A stretch of DNA of 64,000 nucleotides from NCBI GenBank assembly GCA_022113835.1, contig JAILWY010000022.1, positions 2,852,001 to 2,916,000 on the forward strand. The letters run 5' to 3'. Position 1 is the stretch's first letter. The number at the start of each line of letters is the position of its first letter. The translations under genes were made by a program, and so were the position numbers. The DNA is from Atopsyche davidsoni (taxonomy: Eukaryota > Arthropoda > Insecta > Trichoptera > Hydrobiosidae). Below, in pieces: positions 47,266 through 60,160 of this stretch. The notes under the pieces were generated by a model, which was given only the letters and a program-made list of their open reading frames with translations, had not been told where the DNA came from and did not search any database.

Positions 47266-49989
47266 AGACTTAAATTTATTACTACTATGGTACATAGTAC
47301 AATATATGTAATAAAAACAGTATTTTATATTAGTGGTTTTCGTCGTATTAATTAAAATAGAGATTAAATAAAATTTAATCTATACTGGTATCTAGTTAAT
47401 ATTATAAACCAAATAAGCATGTAATAAATTTAAAAACAACTCTTTCTGATTATATAAAATAAATATTAAAAGCAAGACGTTCAACTTTTTGCTTTGTAAT
47501 TTTACGTTTAAATTTTTTACAGTTTGTGTAATCTTTCACAAAATAGCTATAACAAATGAATTTACAAAAGTTAGCAAAAAATATGACGTTGATTGAAATT
47601 ATCAACAAAAAGTAGATGACTAAAATTTATTTAATTCGAATATAATTACAAATAGAAAAAATGTACAAAATAATGTCTAGCGTACTGTGCCGAGGTACTT
47701 TTTTGGTGTTTTAAGAATAATGGTATTTTTTTTATTTTTTACGATGTTTTTTTTACATTCACCTTCAATGAATTTTCAAGGTAACTACAAAAAGATCTTA
47801 TCTGAGGTTTTATCTACTAATAATTTTATTTTCAGCAAAGAATGGCTAGCAAATACTAAGAAAAAGCAAGTTATTTTTGGTTTTATGGAAGCCGTGCCAA
47901 AAACTAAAACCTTTTTTTTCATTCTCACATTTACTACAAAAGTAATATATTGTTTGATTGTTTGATAATATTCTTGTATTCTAAGTTGAACAAACAACCA
48001 TAGAAATATTTTTTTATTTATTATAAATGAAATTACTTGTTTCGTTTGAAACAAAGTTTTTTTTACATTGTGGGTATTAATTTTAAAACAGTTACCTTCC
48101 GTTTTGAAAGTCCTCTTTTAATAAATAAATTGTGAAGGTTTGCAAAATGATACAGCCTTTTCCAGACTGACACTCCACCAAGGGTGCGTAATTAATTCCA
48201 TTTAATATCATTCTAATTAATCTCACTTTCACTCAAAACTTAACAACATTATTTCCTTGCAAACTTTTAGGACCCAATTCAGTGGCAGCTTATCAACTAA
48301 TTCAATACTCAGTCCTGAAACACTTCTTGGCCAGGAGTGGGCAACCTTCGTGATATAAATATAATTCTTTTAAAATTACTACTCGTATATTATTTTTGGT
48401 TTTAAGAACCGCCTCTGCCTTTTTCGTGGTGTAAAATTTTGCCATCACCTGAAAAAAGACTTCTCGCACCTTTTGTGATCAATACTCTTACAATTATTTT
48501 GTCAACAAGAAGATAATGGAGTTGTGTTCTAAGTAATTGAATTGTTCTCACAGAGAGATAATGAAAATTCTGTAGCAACGAAGTATTCTGTAAATGTAGC
48601 TACTGAAACCACGAAAACGTTTTGGTTTATTTTTAAATGCTCTACAAATCTTGGAATTAAATTATACATAATGAATAATTTATTCATTGAAAGAATTGAT
48701 TATTTTGCACGTTGTTTTAAAATCTTTAATATATGAGAAAAAATTTCGGTTAGTAAATCAAATGCCAATTTTTTTATACAATTGACAAAAAAATTTATTA
48801 AATATGTAACTTCTCCTAAAAATAAAAACACATTCGAAAAATTAGTAAATACGATATGCTCGATTAGGCAAGAAATAGAAATTTAATATTTAAAATATAT
48901 TGGAAAGTGTCTGGATTTCTTCCTAATTTAATGCAGACTTTTATTTAGAAAAATAAACCTACTCTTAAAAACAAAAAAAATCTGATGTTTCAATAATTCA
49001 ACTTTTTAAATTCATGTTTTGTCTAATTTTTATTCATTGTTTCACGTAATTTTTCAAACTGGTTGTTTAATGTTATGAAAATAAAAAAAAACACCTATAA
49101 TAAATCTCGTGTTTATTTTTGTTCGAGGCACAGTAAAATTTTATCAGCTTTTCAGGTTATTGGCATTTTCATGAAATAAAAACTACACTTCCAGGAATAT
49201 CAATGATATCGACAATTGTTTTTTTTATATGAAGTTAGTTTTATCAGAAATACAAATAATATATAAATACTAAAGATAATGGTTACTGATTTATTATTTG
49301 CTGCTTTTTATATATTTTCATTTTCAAAATATATTTTTATGCTTATAGAAGTTAAGATAAGAACCACTTGTAGGTATTCAATGTTTTTTTAAGGAATTGA
49401 TGAAAGAGCGACGTTTGTTGATATTTTTTATAAAACAATAGCAGTTTTTTCAGTCAAATGGCAATAAAATTTTATTTATAGAGGATTATTCAAAATAGCA
49501 CTATAAGAAATATTACTGAAAATATTGAAAATACATAACTGGGTTAAATACTTATGTTTTGTTTAAAATATTCATGCAAGACTAAGTTACATTTTTTATA
49601 CGAAAAGGGATTAATATGTGTATATTTGATAATAAAAAAGTATTTTTTTGAGATGATAAGATATACGAGAAATGCTGTATTTCATCCTGAAACCCCGAGC
49701 ATGTTAGAAGCCACATGTTACAACCCTTCGAAGCACCCTTTTCTCTGGCACATATTTGTCCAAAAAAAGAAGGCAGAGAAAATTCGAAGGATCCCACCTG
49801 TAAAGTGCGGTTTTCCGGATATTTACTAAGAAACGACTCACACGCGGTCCTTGTACCCAAAATAATATCCTCCATGGACCCTCGAGTGGCAAACGACGAC
49901 AAACAACATGGAATATACAGAGTGATCACTAATTTTTTCCACACCCTTCGAAATCATTAAATCATTGAATACAGTTTAAAAAAATTCAT

Positions 49990-50204
49990 TATTATAATGA
50001 TAAAAGTACCTTTGTATTTTGTCTTCACTTTGAGTTTATTAAAATTGAGTCATCATCAGATGCATAAACTAAACTTTAGTTTATGCATCTGATTTTAATA
50101 AATAATAATTTTAATGAACTCAAAGTGAAGACAAAATTCAAAGGTACTTTTATCATTATAATATTGGATATTCACAAATCAAATGCCTTGTCCCTCAACA
50201 AGAT
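49990..50204. mobile_element. Palindromic repeat family 2, copy 2 (core truncated)
   Basis: Inverted arms spanning 49990-50162 (TATTATAATGATAAAAGTAC at the left, its reverse at the right) share CTTCACTTTGAGTTTAT with copy 1 at 18361. The right flank TTCACAAATCAAATGCCTTG at 50171-50190 is the inverse of the flank at 18334-18353. On the minus strand GCATCTGATGATGACT survives near 50063-50048, but the GAAA and GTC parts are deleted. Confidence 0.7.
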
Positions 50205-53200
50205 GAGAAATATTAATAGTAAATAATTTGAGTTAATTGAAAAGTGTAGAAAAAACGCTGATGTATTCAAAAATAATTATAAAAATAAAAATTCAATACT
50301 TAGCGATAAAAATAACATTAGTTTCAGGCTTGCGTATAACGATAAAAACTTTACCTCAAAATTTGAGTATTCATAAAAAACTATTTTCTATGCTTTTTTC
50401 TTAAATATATTATTTTGGCAAATGTATCATATTATTTAAATATTCGATTCAAATAGATATTTTTCCATTAACAACCACTTAGTAATACTGAAAAAGTATA
50501 AAGAACATTGTATATTTTATAAAAAAAAACTTAATGGACATATGTAAAAAATATGTTATGTGATATATCAGTTTTTTTTTTGCACACTTCAGTTGTCGAA
50601 TGGCGATGTAAAATATAAATTTCCTCTGGAAAATCGGGTGTATTTTACGAAAACTTGTTTTCTGCTTGGAGATACAAGGAAAACGTATTTTCTTGGTGTA
50701 TTTTCTCTTCTTGCGAAAAACACGAGTACAGAAAATTTTAAATAAATATAAGTAATTTATATGCAAAATATATTCTTGCACAAAAAGGTTGTCTTTTGTT
50801 AGCATCGTCCATTGTGTCGACTCGTCTCAATATTATGTGAAAAAATTATATAATAGAAATGTTTCTTTTTCTTGGATGTAAAGCATGGGAAATATAAATT
50901 ATTACGTTTTCAATGTGACAATAAAGCCCTGGTTAATACATTCAAAGAAAGTATAAAAAATCGATACCTTTAAAAAGAAGAATTCATTAAAATAAAAGTC
51001 ACGTCTTAAACACGTTGAAAAGAGGCTCAAATTATTTCGTATCAAATATTTATTCTTCTAGCAAAAGACATCCAAGTTCAGATAATTAGAGTCCAATTAA
51101 AGTCTTGTCACTCTACTAAATATACTTATTATTTGTATAATATATATTATAAGAAAGTTAGTTAATCTTCTGTATTATCGATAATAAGTGTGATGTATGA
51201 AATAAATTATTAAAATTACGATACGCTGAATTATAAAGGTGTTAATGTGGTAATAATTAAGCATAGCTTAAACCTGAATAAAACTAAATCATTAGACTTA
51301 AACCTTAATATAAACTTCTCTGGGACACAAAAAAACAGTTGGTTTGTTTTAGTTTTAAATGAAAATCATAGAGCTAAAAGCTAAGGTTTGTAATTTAAAA
51401 AAACAACCTGTTGTGCATTAATTTAATTAATTGTAAAAAAATATTCACTTTCAACTTGGTCTTACCCTTTAAAGCCCTCAGGGTATTGTCCTGACAAAAA
51501 ACCACCCCTCTAATTGCCACACACGAGGCCCACGAGTGTCATTCAAGCCGGAAAAACCTTAATACCATCCGGAATCTTGCAAAGAAATGTAAGAACCAAC
51601 ATTTCCGGATTTGTAACCAGTAATTGAAATAATAATACTGACAAAAAAACCGTCAGAAAAAAAACAGAAGGAGATAAGGTCTTATCTCCAAATCAGATAC
51701 AGTGATTGATTAGTACAAGGGATTTATCAAATACTGTGTTTTGTATTATTTATAAACTGTATTAAAAAACCTTATTTTTTAAAGAGAACTGTCTCATTGA
51801 CAGTGTATTTTTTTTCAGGTCATGTCTGTATTTATTCAAAAGCTATTATTATTTCACTGTACATAGCAGAATCACTTTTGTATTGAACCCTACAAGACCA
51901 ATACAAATGGGCTAATGAGTAAGGCTGTGTGCTATGGGGAAGGTTTTAATACTGTGAGGGAGTGCCTAGAATTGGCTTGCCAAATCACCAATAAGCCTTC
52001 AATGTTCCAATAAATTAACTATTATGCTGTCGTCTAAATAAGGAATAAGTACTTTATTCATAAATTATTATAAAAATGTGTTTTTATCTCGTACAGTTTT
52101 CTATTTAATCTAGACTAAAATTATTATAAGAAAACAATAATATTCCTTAATGTATGCCTGAATGTGAATGTTGATAAATCATATAATAAAAAAAACTTAT
52201 GAGTGATTCATAACATCTATTTATTTACCGTGATTCTAAAAAAAATACTAGATATAATATAAACTTCTTAATTTCTTTTAAATCAAGTCTTTCATTTCAA
52301 AAATCAGCTGTATTTCAAATAAATATTTTTTTTTTCACTTGAAAATTTCAATAATATAAAGATAAACATATATTTTTTAGCGGCTCTTTAAGTGCTTTTT
52401 CACATTTTTCAATCATCCTGAATTTCAGCTGAAGGATTCCATTCATAATTAAAAAATAGAAAGGCTCTGAATGTTTATTTAAATATTAAATGAATTTTCG
52501 GATTCGTATTATTTTTCAAACAGATAGTTTGCCTAAAAGTAATAGCCCTTTTGGTTTTTATTACATTTTATTTATTCAAACAACTTGTCACTCTAACTAA
52601 ATAAACTACAATTTACTTATATTTTGATATATTTACAAATGTATTATTTATTGTGAGGTTTTACTTTACTTTACTTACAGTAATTTTCTATTAGCTTATG
52701 GGTGTTAATTTACACCCCATCTGAGTTAGAATTTAAATGAAAAATATGACATAAAAAAATTATTTAAGCCTTCACTTTATGTTTATTACGTCATTTTATT
52801 TAAGCCTCAATTTTGTCATATATAATCATTAGTTTACACAAATTAATCACACCATGTTAAATTTACTAAACAACCGGATTTATAATAGCTTTATCATATT
52901 AAATCATAAGTTTAAATGCTGAAATATGGCATAGTAAAAATTTATTGTGTAAAACCATAGTTTTTCTAATATATGTGTACTAATATATCACAAAAATATT
53001 GCCGTATTTTGTAGTTATAAATTATTATCGTGTTCATATTTACTCATTACGTTTGCCTGACACAGTAATAAAAGGAATTTGTTACAAAAATTACTATTTT
53101 AATTCCAAAAAAATTAAAGAAAAACCGCATGATAAAAATTAGTTTTTATAAAATTGTATTATTATATATAAATATATTCATTATATATAAATATTATTTT

Positions 53201-53550
53201 TTCTACCAAACAATAAACCTGATTAATCATTATATATAGAGAAATGTGTCTTTCCAAAAATCAATAAATTTTCTATTCAAAATAACAAAAATCTACTATT
53301 AAAAAAATTGTATAGTGAAAATTTTAACGCTTATAGTTTCAGGTTTTAAAAAAATTTCAATTAAAATAAATCAAGAAGTCTTCTAGTTATAAGCTATAAT
53401 TTTTTTCTTTCATTGAGTTCATAATACGATAATGTTGTAGTAAGTACAGTAAATTAATTAAATTTTGGTCATACAAGAAAACTAATAACTTTGAAGTAAC
53501 GCAACTTCCAACAATAAACTTAATAATCTAAACCAGTTTTACTATCTTAC

Positions 53551-53728
53551 AACTTATACTTCTTGCATCTTCAGAACATACTTGGATAATTCCTTTTGAC
53601 ATGGTTGATGCTGTGTGCATGGAGTATAAGATAAAAAGATAGCTTTTATACTCTCTTTTAGTAAATCCATCTGTTTTACAAATTAATAAAATGTCCGTAA
53701 TTATTTGGGAGAAGGCTTCGTCAGTCAT
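53551..53728 (-). CDS. Possible unrecognised exon
   Basis: Minus-strand reading with an acceptor-like atctcag directly before ATG at 53728, and a donor-like TT|gtaagat after 53551. The peptide starts MTDEAFSQIITDILLICKTD and continues GFTKREYKSYLF, with protein-like composition. I do not recognise it, and chance cannot be ruled out in this AT-rich DNA. It could be an exon of an overlapping gene or a remnant of an old insertion. Confidence 0.15.
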
Positions 53729-56039
53729 CTGAGATATTCTCATGAATCAAAGCAAACCTACATTTTTTTCAGTTCATTTCATCGGATTACTTCTCGATTA
53801 CAACCTCAAGGCTTGTCTTTATCAGAATCGCCCCGAATCCATCACCAACCCCCTGCTTTCTCTATATCCTCTTATATTCTATAAAAATCCTATAAACATC
53901 TTCGCTACGCTTCATAGGTTAGTTAAACTCACCCTCTTTCCTTTTCAGTGTCCAAATGTGATAATATTCAGCTCTACTACGAAAAATACAGTTCTTAATA
54001 AAGAAAATATGTCTTATCGCTTCCTTCAAGATCTGTATTCAGGACAGCTTCGTCTGTAAGTCTATGCGGCGATAATAAATTGTTTAGTCGATTTACATGG
54101 ACACATTTTAAACTTGGGATGAACTCCATCAATCACTTGCCAGGGATAAAAAGGTAAATCCGAGAGAAAAAAAAACAATTCCAAATTCTCTAGAGAATCC
54201 CTGGTAATGATTTTGTTAACATCTAGTAGCGAATTTTTTTTTTCTCTGAACTAAATTAAGGACTTCAAGACTTGCTTAATTGGATATTTTAAATCTTTTG
54301 TTGTTTGTAATCTTTTTATGGATGCTCTATTTTTATATAACACGGTTGTATTCTAAAAATATGAAACAAGTACAAAAACCACTGAAAATTGAAGAGTTTG
54401 AAAAGTTATCGATAAACAATGGGTGATAAGCAAATGCGATTTTTTTAATAACCTTCTAGGCTCTTTTATATATTTATTAGTATGGGGTTCAATTAATCAA
54501 AATAGTATATCATATTTAAAAATGATGTGCAGTATCAATTAAACGAATAAGGTTTTTATTTGTGTCGAAAATAAGTTATTAAAACTTAGTTGAAGTAATG
54601 ATTTGTATAAATCAGATAAATATTTTTTTAATAAACGAAAGGAGATAAAAAAAATTATTTTTCTACAGGAAGTCGAGGTTATGGACATATCAGCTTAACA
54701 TAGTACAAACATAAGAATATTTCCAATAGAATGTCCGAGAAAGCACACAGATCGAAGGCTTAAGAAGCAGTGCATACGTTCTTATTTTATCAACTGGACA
54801 ATTATTTTAAAATATAATATTTTTGTGAAGATATCAATGAAGGGTAAGTAAAGTTATGAGGATCCTGAACTGATAGCGTTTCCACTGAAAATATGAGGTT
54901 CTATCCAATAGTAGAAAAGCAAGTATGACTGAAAAGGAAAAAAATAATCTTAGGGGTGTCTGGTAGAACTTTTTATCTTTAGGGTGCACAGAAAGACACA
55001 ATAAATGCATTGAAAATTGCACCTGATATTTTTACTTGTGAAAAAAAATGGCTTGAAGAAAAAGTGAACTTCAAAGCTTTTCCCTTAACGTGTTTAATGA
55101 TCTATTAATGTAACAGACGGTGATAAGCAACCTCTCAAGATATGCATCGAGTAATCTATATAATATAAATAACTTTCAAACAACACAAAGTGATATTTGA
55201 AATCGTTTTATGAAAGTTTGTAACTGAAAAAAAAATTCCATCGTATCATTATGAATCGATAAACGAAATATTGGATACTGTATGGGTTAAAATGTTGATC
55301 TATTAAGTATTCAATTATGATTATTGACATTACAAATGTATTTTTCATTAAGCAAATCGTGATTTGTGAGATTTAAATCAACAACGAATAATCGTTATGT
55401 AGGTTCGGTTTTTATTTCCGTGTTTTTTATAAAAGCCCTTCACAAGTCTAAGTACCTAAAAGGTATTTTCGGCAGTCTTTTTAACCTTTTTGTTAGTAAG
55501 TATTTTATATTTAATCAATCGTGATTTTTGAAGTATTTTTCTCTTACCTGATTTTTATATTAATTTTCTGGCAACCTTTTTCTTAAGCTTTCTACGAACT
55601 AAAATATTAATTAAGAACACTGTCGACGTATAAAAATAAAGAAATTTTGCAATAGCGAAGAGTTCATATTTAATAATTGCTCCGTTTATAAGGTGCGATA
55701 ATTGCTAGCTAGAGATATTTTGATTTCTAAGAAATTCTTGAAACATGCTTTGACAAAAATGCTTTGATATATTATCAAATGTGATTATTTTAAAAGAAAA
55801 AATATATATTTAAGAAGATATTGCCGTGTTTTTTTGGGGGAAGTTTCTAATTAAAAACCGATGCACACAAAATAGAATTTGATGTAGAAAAAAACAGAAA
55901 CGTTTATAAAACTAATAATGCATTTTTCTTAAGTGCAACGAAGCCGTTACTCGTTCGTTACTAGTCGTTATAAATCGATTCGTTACACGAAAAGTCAGCA
56001 AAAAATACAACAAGAGAGAAAAGCAATTTCCTGCTACCA

Positions 56040-56456
56040 TAACAGCAAAATATCCCAATAAAAGCTAACGACATTGATAGTAGAAACCACCTGCTGTTTG
56101 TATTTATAACAGGTATTGTAATATAACTAGTCACGATTACCGGACATGCTTCTGAAAATTGCAGGTAATAAAATGATAGCTTACGGGAAATGGGTCTAAG
56201 TATAATTAAGGTATGTAATGGTGATTGTGCAGGTAATAGACACACTAGAAAAAAGCTCATAAGAGATCTAATTTGTGTTTTTTATACAAAATCCTACATG
56301 GCTAAAAAGTTTACTACAAATGTATCGATTATTATATGAATGTCTTCGAATACATCTATTCCAGGTGATAAAATTCTCACGGCATTTATATTGGGAAATG
56401 GGTCTGCTTATAATCATGGTGTGTAATGGTGATTGTTCATGTGATTGACACACTTA
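56040..56456. repeat. Diverged tandem duplication, period about 208 bp
   Basis: GGGAAATGGGTCTAAGTATA at 56185 and GGGAAATGGGTCTGCTTATA at 56393 start matching blocks. Both continue GTGTAATGGTGATTGT-like and end GACACACT. Weaker similarity extends upstream in each unit (GGTAATAAAATGATA against GGTGATAAAATTCTC). The two short minus-strand frames here share SPLHT.II.RPIS only because of the duplication. Confidence 0.65.
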
Positions 56457-58879
56457 TATAAGTAGTATGTTATGGTATAAGTTTGACTGAAAAAAAAAAG
56501 CAAGCTAGCTAGCCAAGAAATCTGTATTTTTTAAAATAAACGAATTTAAGAAACACTTGTTATAATAATAGCTTGAAATTATTTTCGTGTCATGTACTTG
56601 CAAATTATTTTAATTATACAATATATTAAATTATAATAAAGGCTTGATGTAATTTTTTTGTCATAATGCTCATTACTCAAAGCCATCCTATACTTTTCCA
56701 AAATATATTTTCATGTCCAATGATTTTTATCGCATAACAAACACATATATATATATAAGAATAATGTACACTCAATAATTTCATTTTTATTTAATTAAAA
56801 TAAATATATTTTTTAAATTTCATCTCCTAGACAATGTCAAATATCAAACAAATTATTTGAAATCTAATTTATTAGTTCACTCGTGTAAATATTAACTCAG
56901 CAGTGATTTAAGTTTTTAACAAAAAATAAAACAATGCTCGGACGACGTCATTAGAGGCTGGCCCGCAAATATTTAGTTTACTGAAACTGAAGGCTTTGAA
57001 ATGCGAAATGTACTTCATTTCGTCGAATAATTATTACAAATATCAAAGTAAAGTCAGGTCACTTAATTTACTCTTAATCAACAGTTTATTTATGTTTTTT
57101 TTTTCAATTTTATTGTTGTCGAATCACAATCAACGGTATTTATTAAATATTTATAAAAATTCGCATTTTTCACTGTCACTAATAAATTTGAAACAATTAA
57201 TTAAAGCTGTGCCAATGGTTTATATTATTTTTGTGAAAAAATCCGCATTTCTCAATCATACAAATGTATTAGATAAATATAAATATTTAGATCACTATTT
57301 TTTGGTCTTCTAAACTAATATAATAGACTCTCTGAGATTACTTGCGTTTAGATGTCTAAGGCTTTAAAGGTTTTTTAAAAGAAATTTTCACTAAAACTTA
57401 ATTGGGTTGTATAAAAAGCAGCAGATTTTTTCAGTCGTATATATTTAAATATACACAAAGACAATCAAGTTATTAATATCATGCCATCCATATTTTAATA
57501 TTTGACTTCAATTAAACTTTGATGAAAAAAACATACAAAAGGCACTGTGAAAAATAAAAGAGGCTCTGGTTTGAAAGGCTTTTCTCGCGTCTTAGCATTT
57601 GAAACTTCAGCACAAAACTAATAAAATCACGTAGAAGGCTCCAACTTGGAATCGTAAAATGGTGAATTGTACTAGAATAGAGTTACCTGAAATTATCGGT
57701 CATAAAGCCTGCTTTTGAATTGAACTCAGGTAAGTAAAAATCCATTATTTTTTTCAACCATTTTATCGCGAATTGTCAACTTTCTGAATCTAACAATAGT
57801 TTGAACCATTATATATTTTTTTGTGTAATTCAGTAAAGCATAATACATCTGTGTCTTTGAGTAATTTTTTTTTAAAGTTATCCTTAAGTGCAAAGCAAAC
57901 TTTTTTAAGTTTTGAAGTGCTGTCGTAAAGAAATGAAATTGTTGGGAATGAGTGGTGCTAAAAATATATTTGACTTACACGTACAAATAATAAAAAATAT
58001 TTATATTAGGTGACTTCGTTTTTATTTACTTAATACCATCAAAAGATATATGTAGAAACTGTATATACAATGCTAAATTGTGTTAAATTATTTTAATTAT
58101 ATGTTGTGAGACAAGTTTTGGTCCTGAAGAACTTTCTTGGATCGCATTATGCCTTCAACTATAATTGATTTCTCCACCGTGTAAAAAGTATTCAGAAATT
58201 GTATATTCTGATAGAATTTTAACGAGAGAGTCTACAATAATCTAAATTACTCTGTTAACTTCAAAAGTTTTTTTTTCTTTGGTGAAAAAATCGTTTACTA
58301 AAGGCAGTTCAATTTATTTCTAAAGCTGAGTAAATCTATCGTTTTTTCATATCGATAATTAATTTACTTCGTTGTAAATTAGTACACAACGCACACGTAA
58401 ACATTAAAATACGATGCGATAGAAACGTTTTAGAATTAAATATATATTATATATAACAAATATACAATTTTATTATATTGCAAACGCTTTTAATATTGTA
58501 AATTGAAATGTCTCGTCACTCACGCGTACATAAATTATGATGTAATTAAAGCCAGACTCTTGTGCAAAGCACGAAGCTTAAAATTATTGTAATCTTGAAC
58601 ATGTTATATTAAATATTCAGAAAAATAATTCAGGTATCACCTGCAATTTCATATAAATAAAAATATATATATATAAGAGTATAAAGCCATGTATTCAAGC
58701 GATTAATTATTTTAAAAAATGATGAATAAATCACTGGATTTTTATGGAAAGTTTATGGATCAAACCTCCTCTTAAGGTAGTTTAGTCGACTTCGTTTAGT
58801 CAAAGCGTTTTATGGCGACATGTTTTCACCTCGAATGCGAGTGCCTTTGATGTGAAACCACGCCGATTGAAACTAAAAT

Positions 58880-58985
58880 ACGAATGTGTAAGTCGTCGAG
58901 TAGCTAAGCGATAAGGCACATACCAAGTGGTTTATTTGCATATCATCATAATGTGATGCCACGACGAGGGCTTCCCGTCAGAATG
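58880..58985 (+). repeat. Weak tRNA-like SINE candidate
   Basis: GTAGCTAAGCGATAAGGCAC resembles a pol III A box, with a GC-richer body after it. No good B box is seen. Listed as a possibility only. Confidence 0.25.
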
Positions 58986-60067
58986 CGGACTTCTTACGTA
59001 AACAGAATTTGCATATTAAATTTATGCGAATAATCAATGGCATTAAAATAAAACTGACTTAAATTTTCGCACACCTGTGAAAATGTTTTAAAACAAAATT
59101 TTACAAAAAATGTGTTTCGTGATTAAAGCTCAAACGCATATTTTGAAAGGCTCATTTCGATTGTGCAAATGGAAAAAATATATAATATGTTCATGGGATA
59201 ATGTGATAATTTTAATTGTTATATGCAATACTAAAACACTGCACTTAGCTACTGGATATATGATGACTAAATATACGTGTTTTGTACAAACATATTATTT
59301 TATAAATAATGTATATCAAATAGACACTGAGTACCTTGAATAATGTTTTCAAGTATCCGTGATTTTGAATTTGTAAGGTAGGCTACTCTTACATAACCAG
59401 AATCAAATCAAATTAAAAACCACTCTCGAGATCACTTATATACAAGTATATGCATACACCGTGCTATTTATTTAATAAAAATCATTCCTGAAAACCTGAA
59501 GTCCCCTCGACACTAATTGTAACAGAGCTCCGCCTGAAAGGTGTGCGCTTTCATAAAGGTGCAAAATTCACTTTGCCGTTTGAAAATTGAAGCCCCGCGA
59601 GCAAAATGGCCGCCGATGCAAAATGGCGGAAATGCAATATTCGTATATACTCAGCCGGAAGGGCGTGCTTTGTGACTGAAATCTTTTGCCACTCACTACA
59701 CAATATAAAGGATGCATGGCTGAGTGGATCCATAGATCTTATAATAAAAAATATATTTCTTGATCTTTTAATTTTGATGACGTTATATGTATATAATAAT
59801 TGATTTTGAGTTGTAAGGGTGGCTAAAGGCCGGTGGAGCAACCCCTACCCTGTGTGAGACCTCAAAGAGGCTTTGTGCTCTACACCCTTGTCTAGGGGTT
59901 GTCTCCAGAGCGTATTTCATTAGAATCACAAAGGATACGTTATTTCGGATTTAAATCATCAATTATATGAACGCTTCATTATTGATTAAAACGATCCTTG
60001 ATTCCGGATTTCAACGATTTTAAAATTATTTAAAATTTTATTTATTTGATTGAATTCAATATTTTTG

Positions 60068-60160
60068 ACAGAGAGTACTTGGTGGAATTCTATTTTAATA
60101 TTTTTGAGTAAAATATGTGAAAAATCACTCGAGTATTTTACTCAAAAATATTTATATTTT
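60068..60160. mobile_element. Palindromic repeat family 1, copy 3 (core lost)
   Basis: The end AGAGTACTTGGTGGAATTCT is followed by TTTGAGTAAAATATGTG and the inverted GAAAAATCACTCGAGTATTT. The family ends are kept but the whole hammerhead-like centre is deleted. This confirms that the ends and the core belong to one repeat unit. Confidence 0.6.

Noticed and set aside
49554..49960. Several overlapping frames on both strands in a GC-richer patch
   Set aside because: Open on both strands at once, which reflects composition rather than coding; nothing recognisable.
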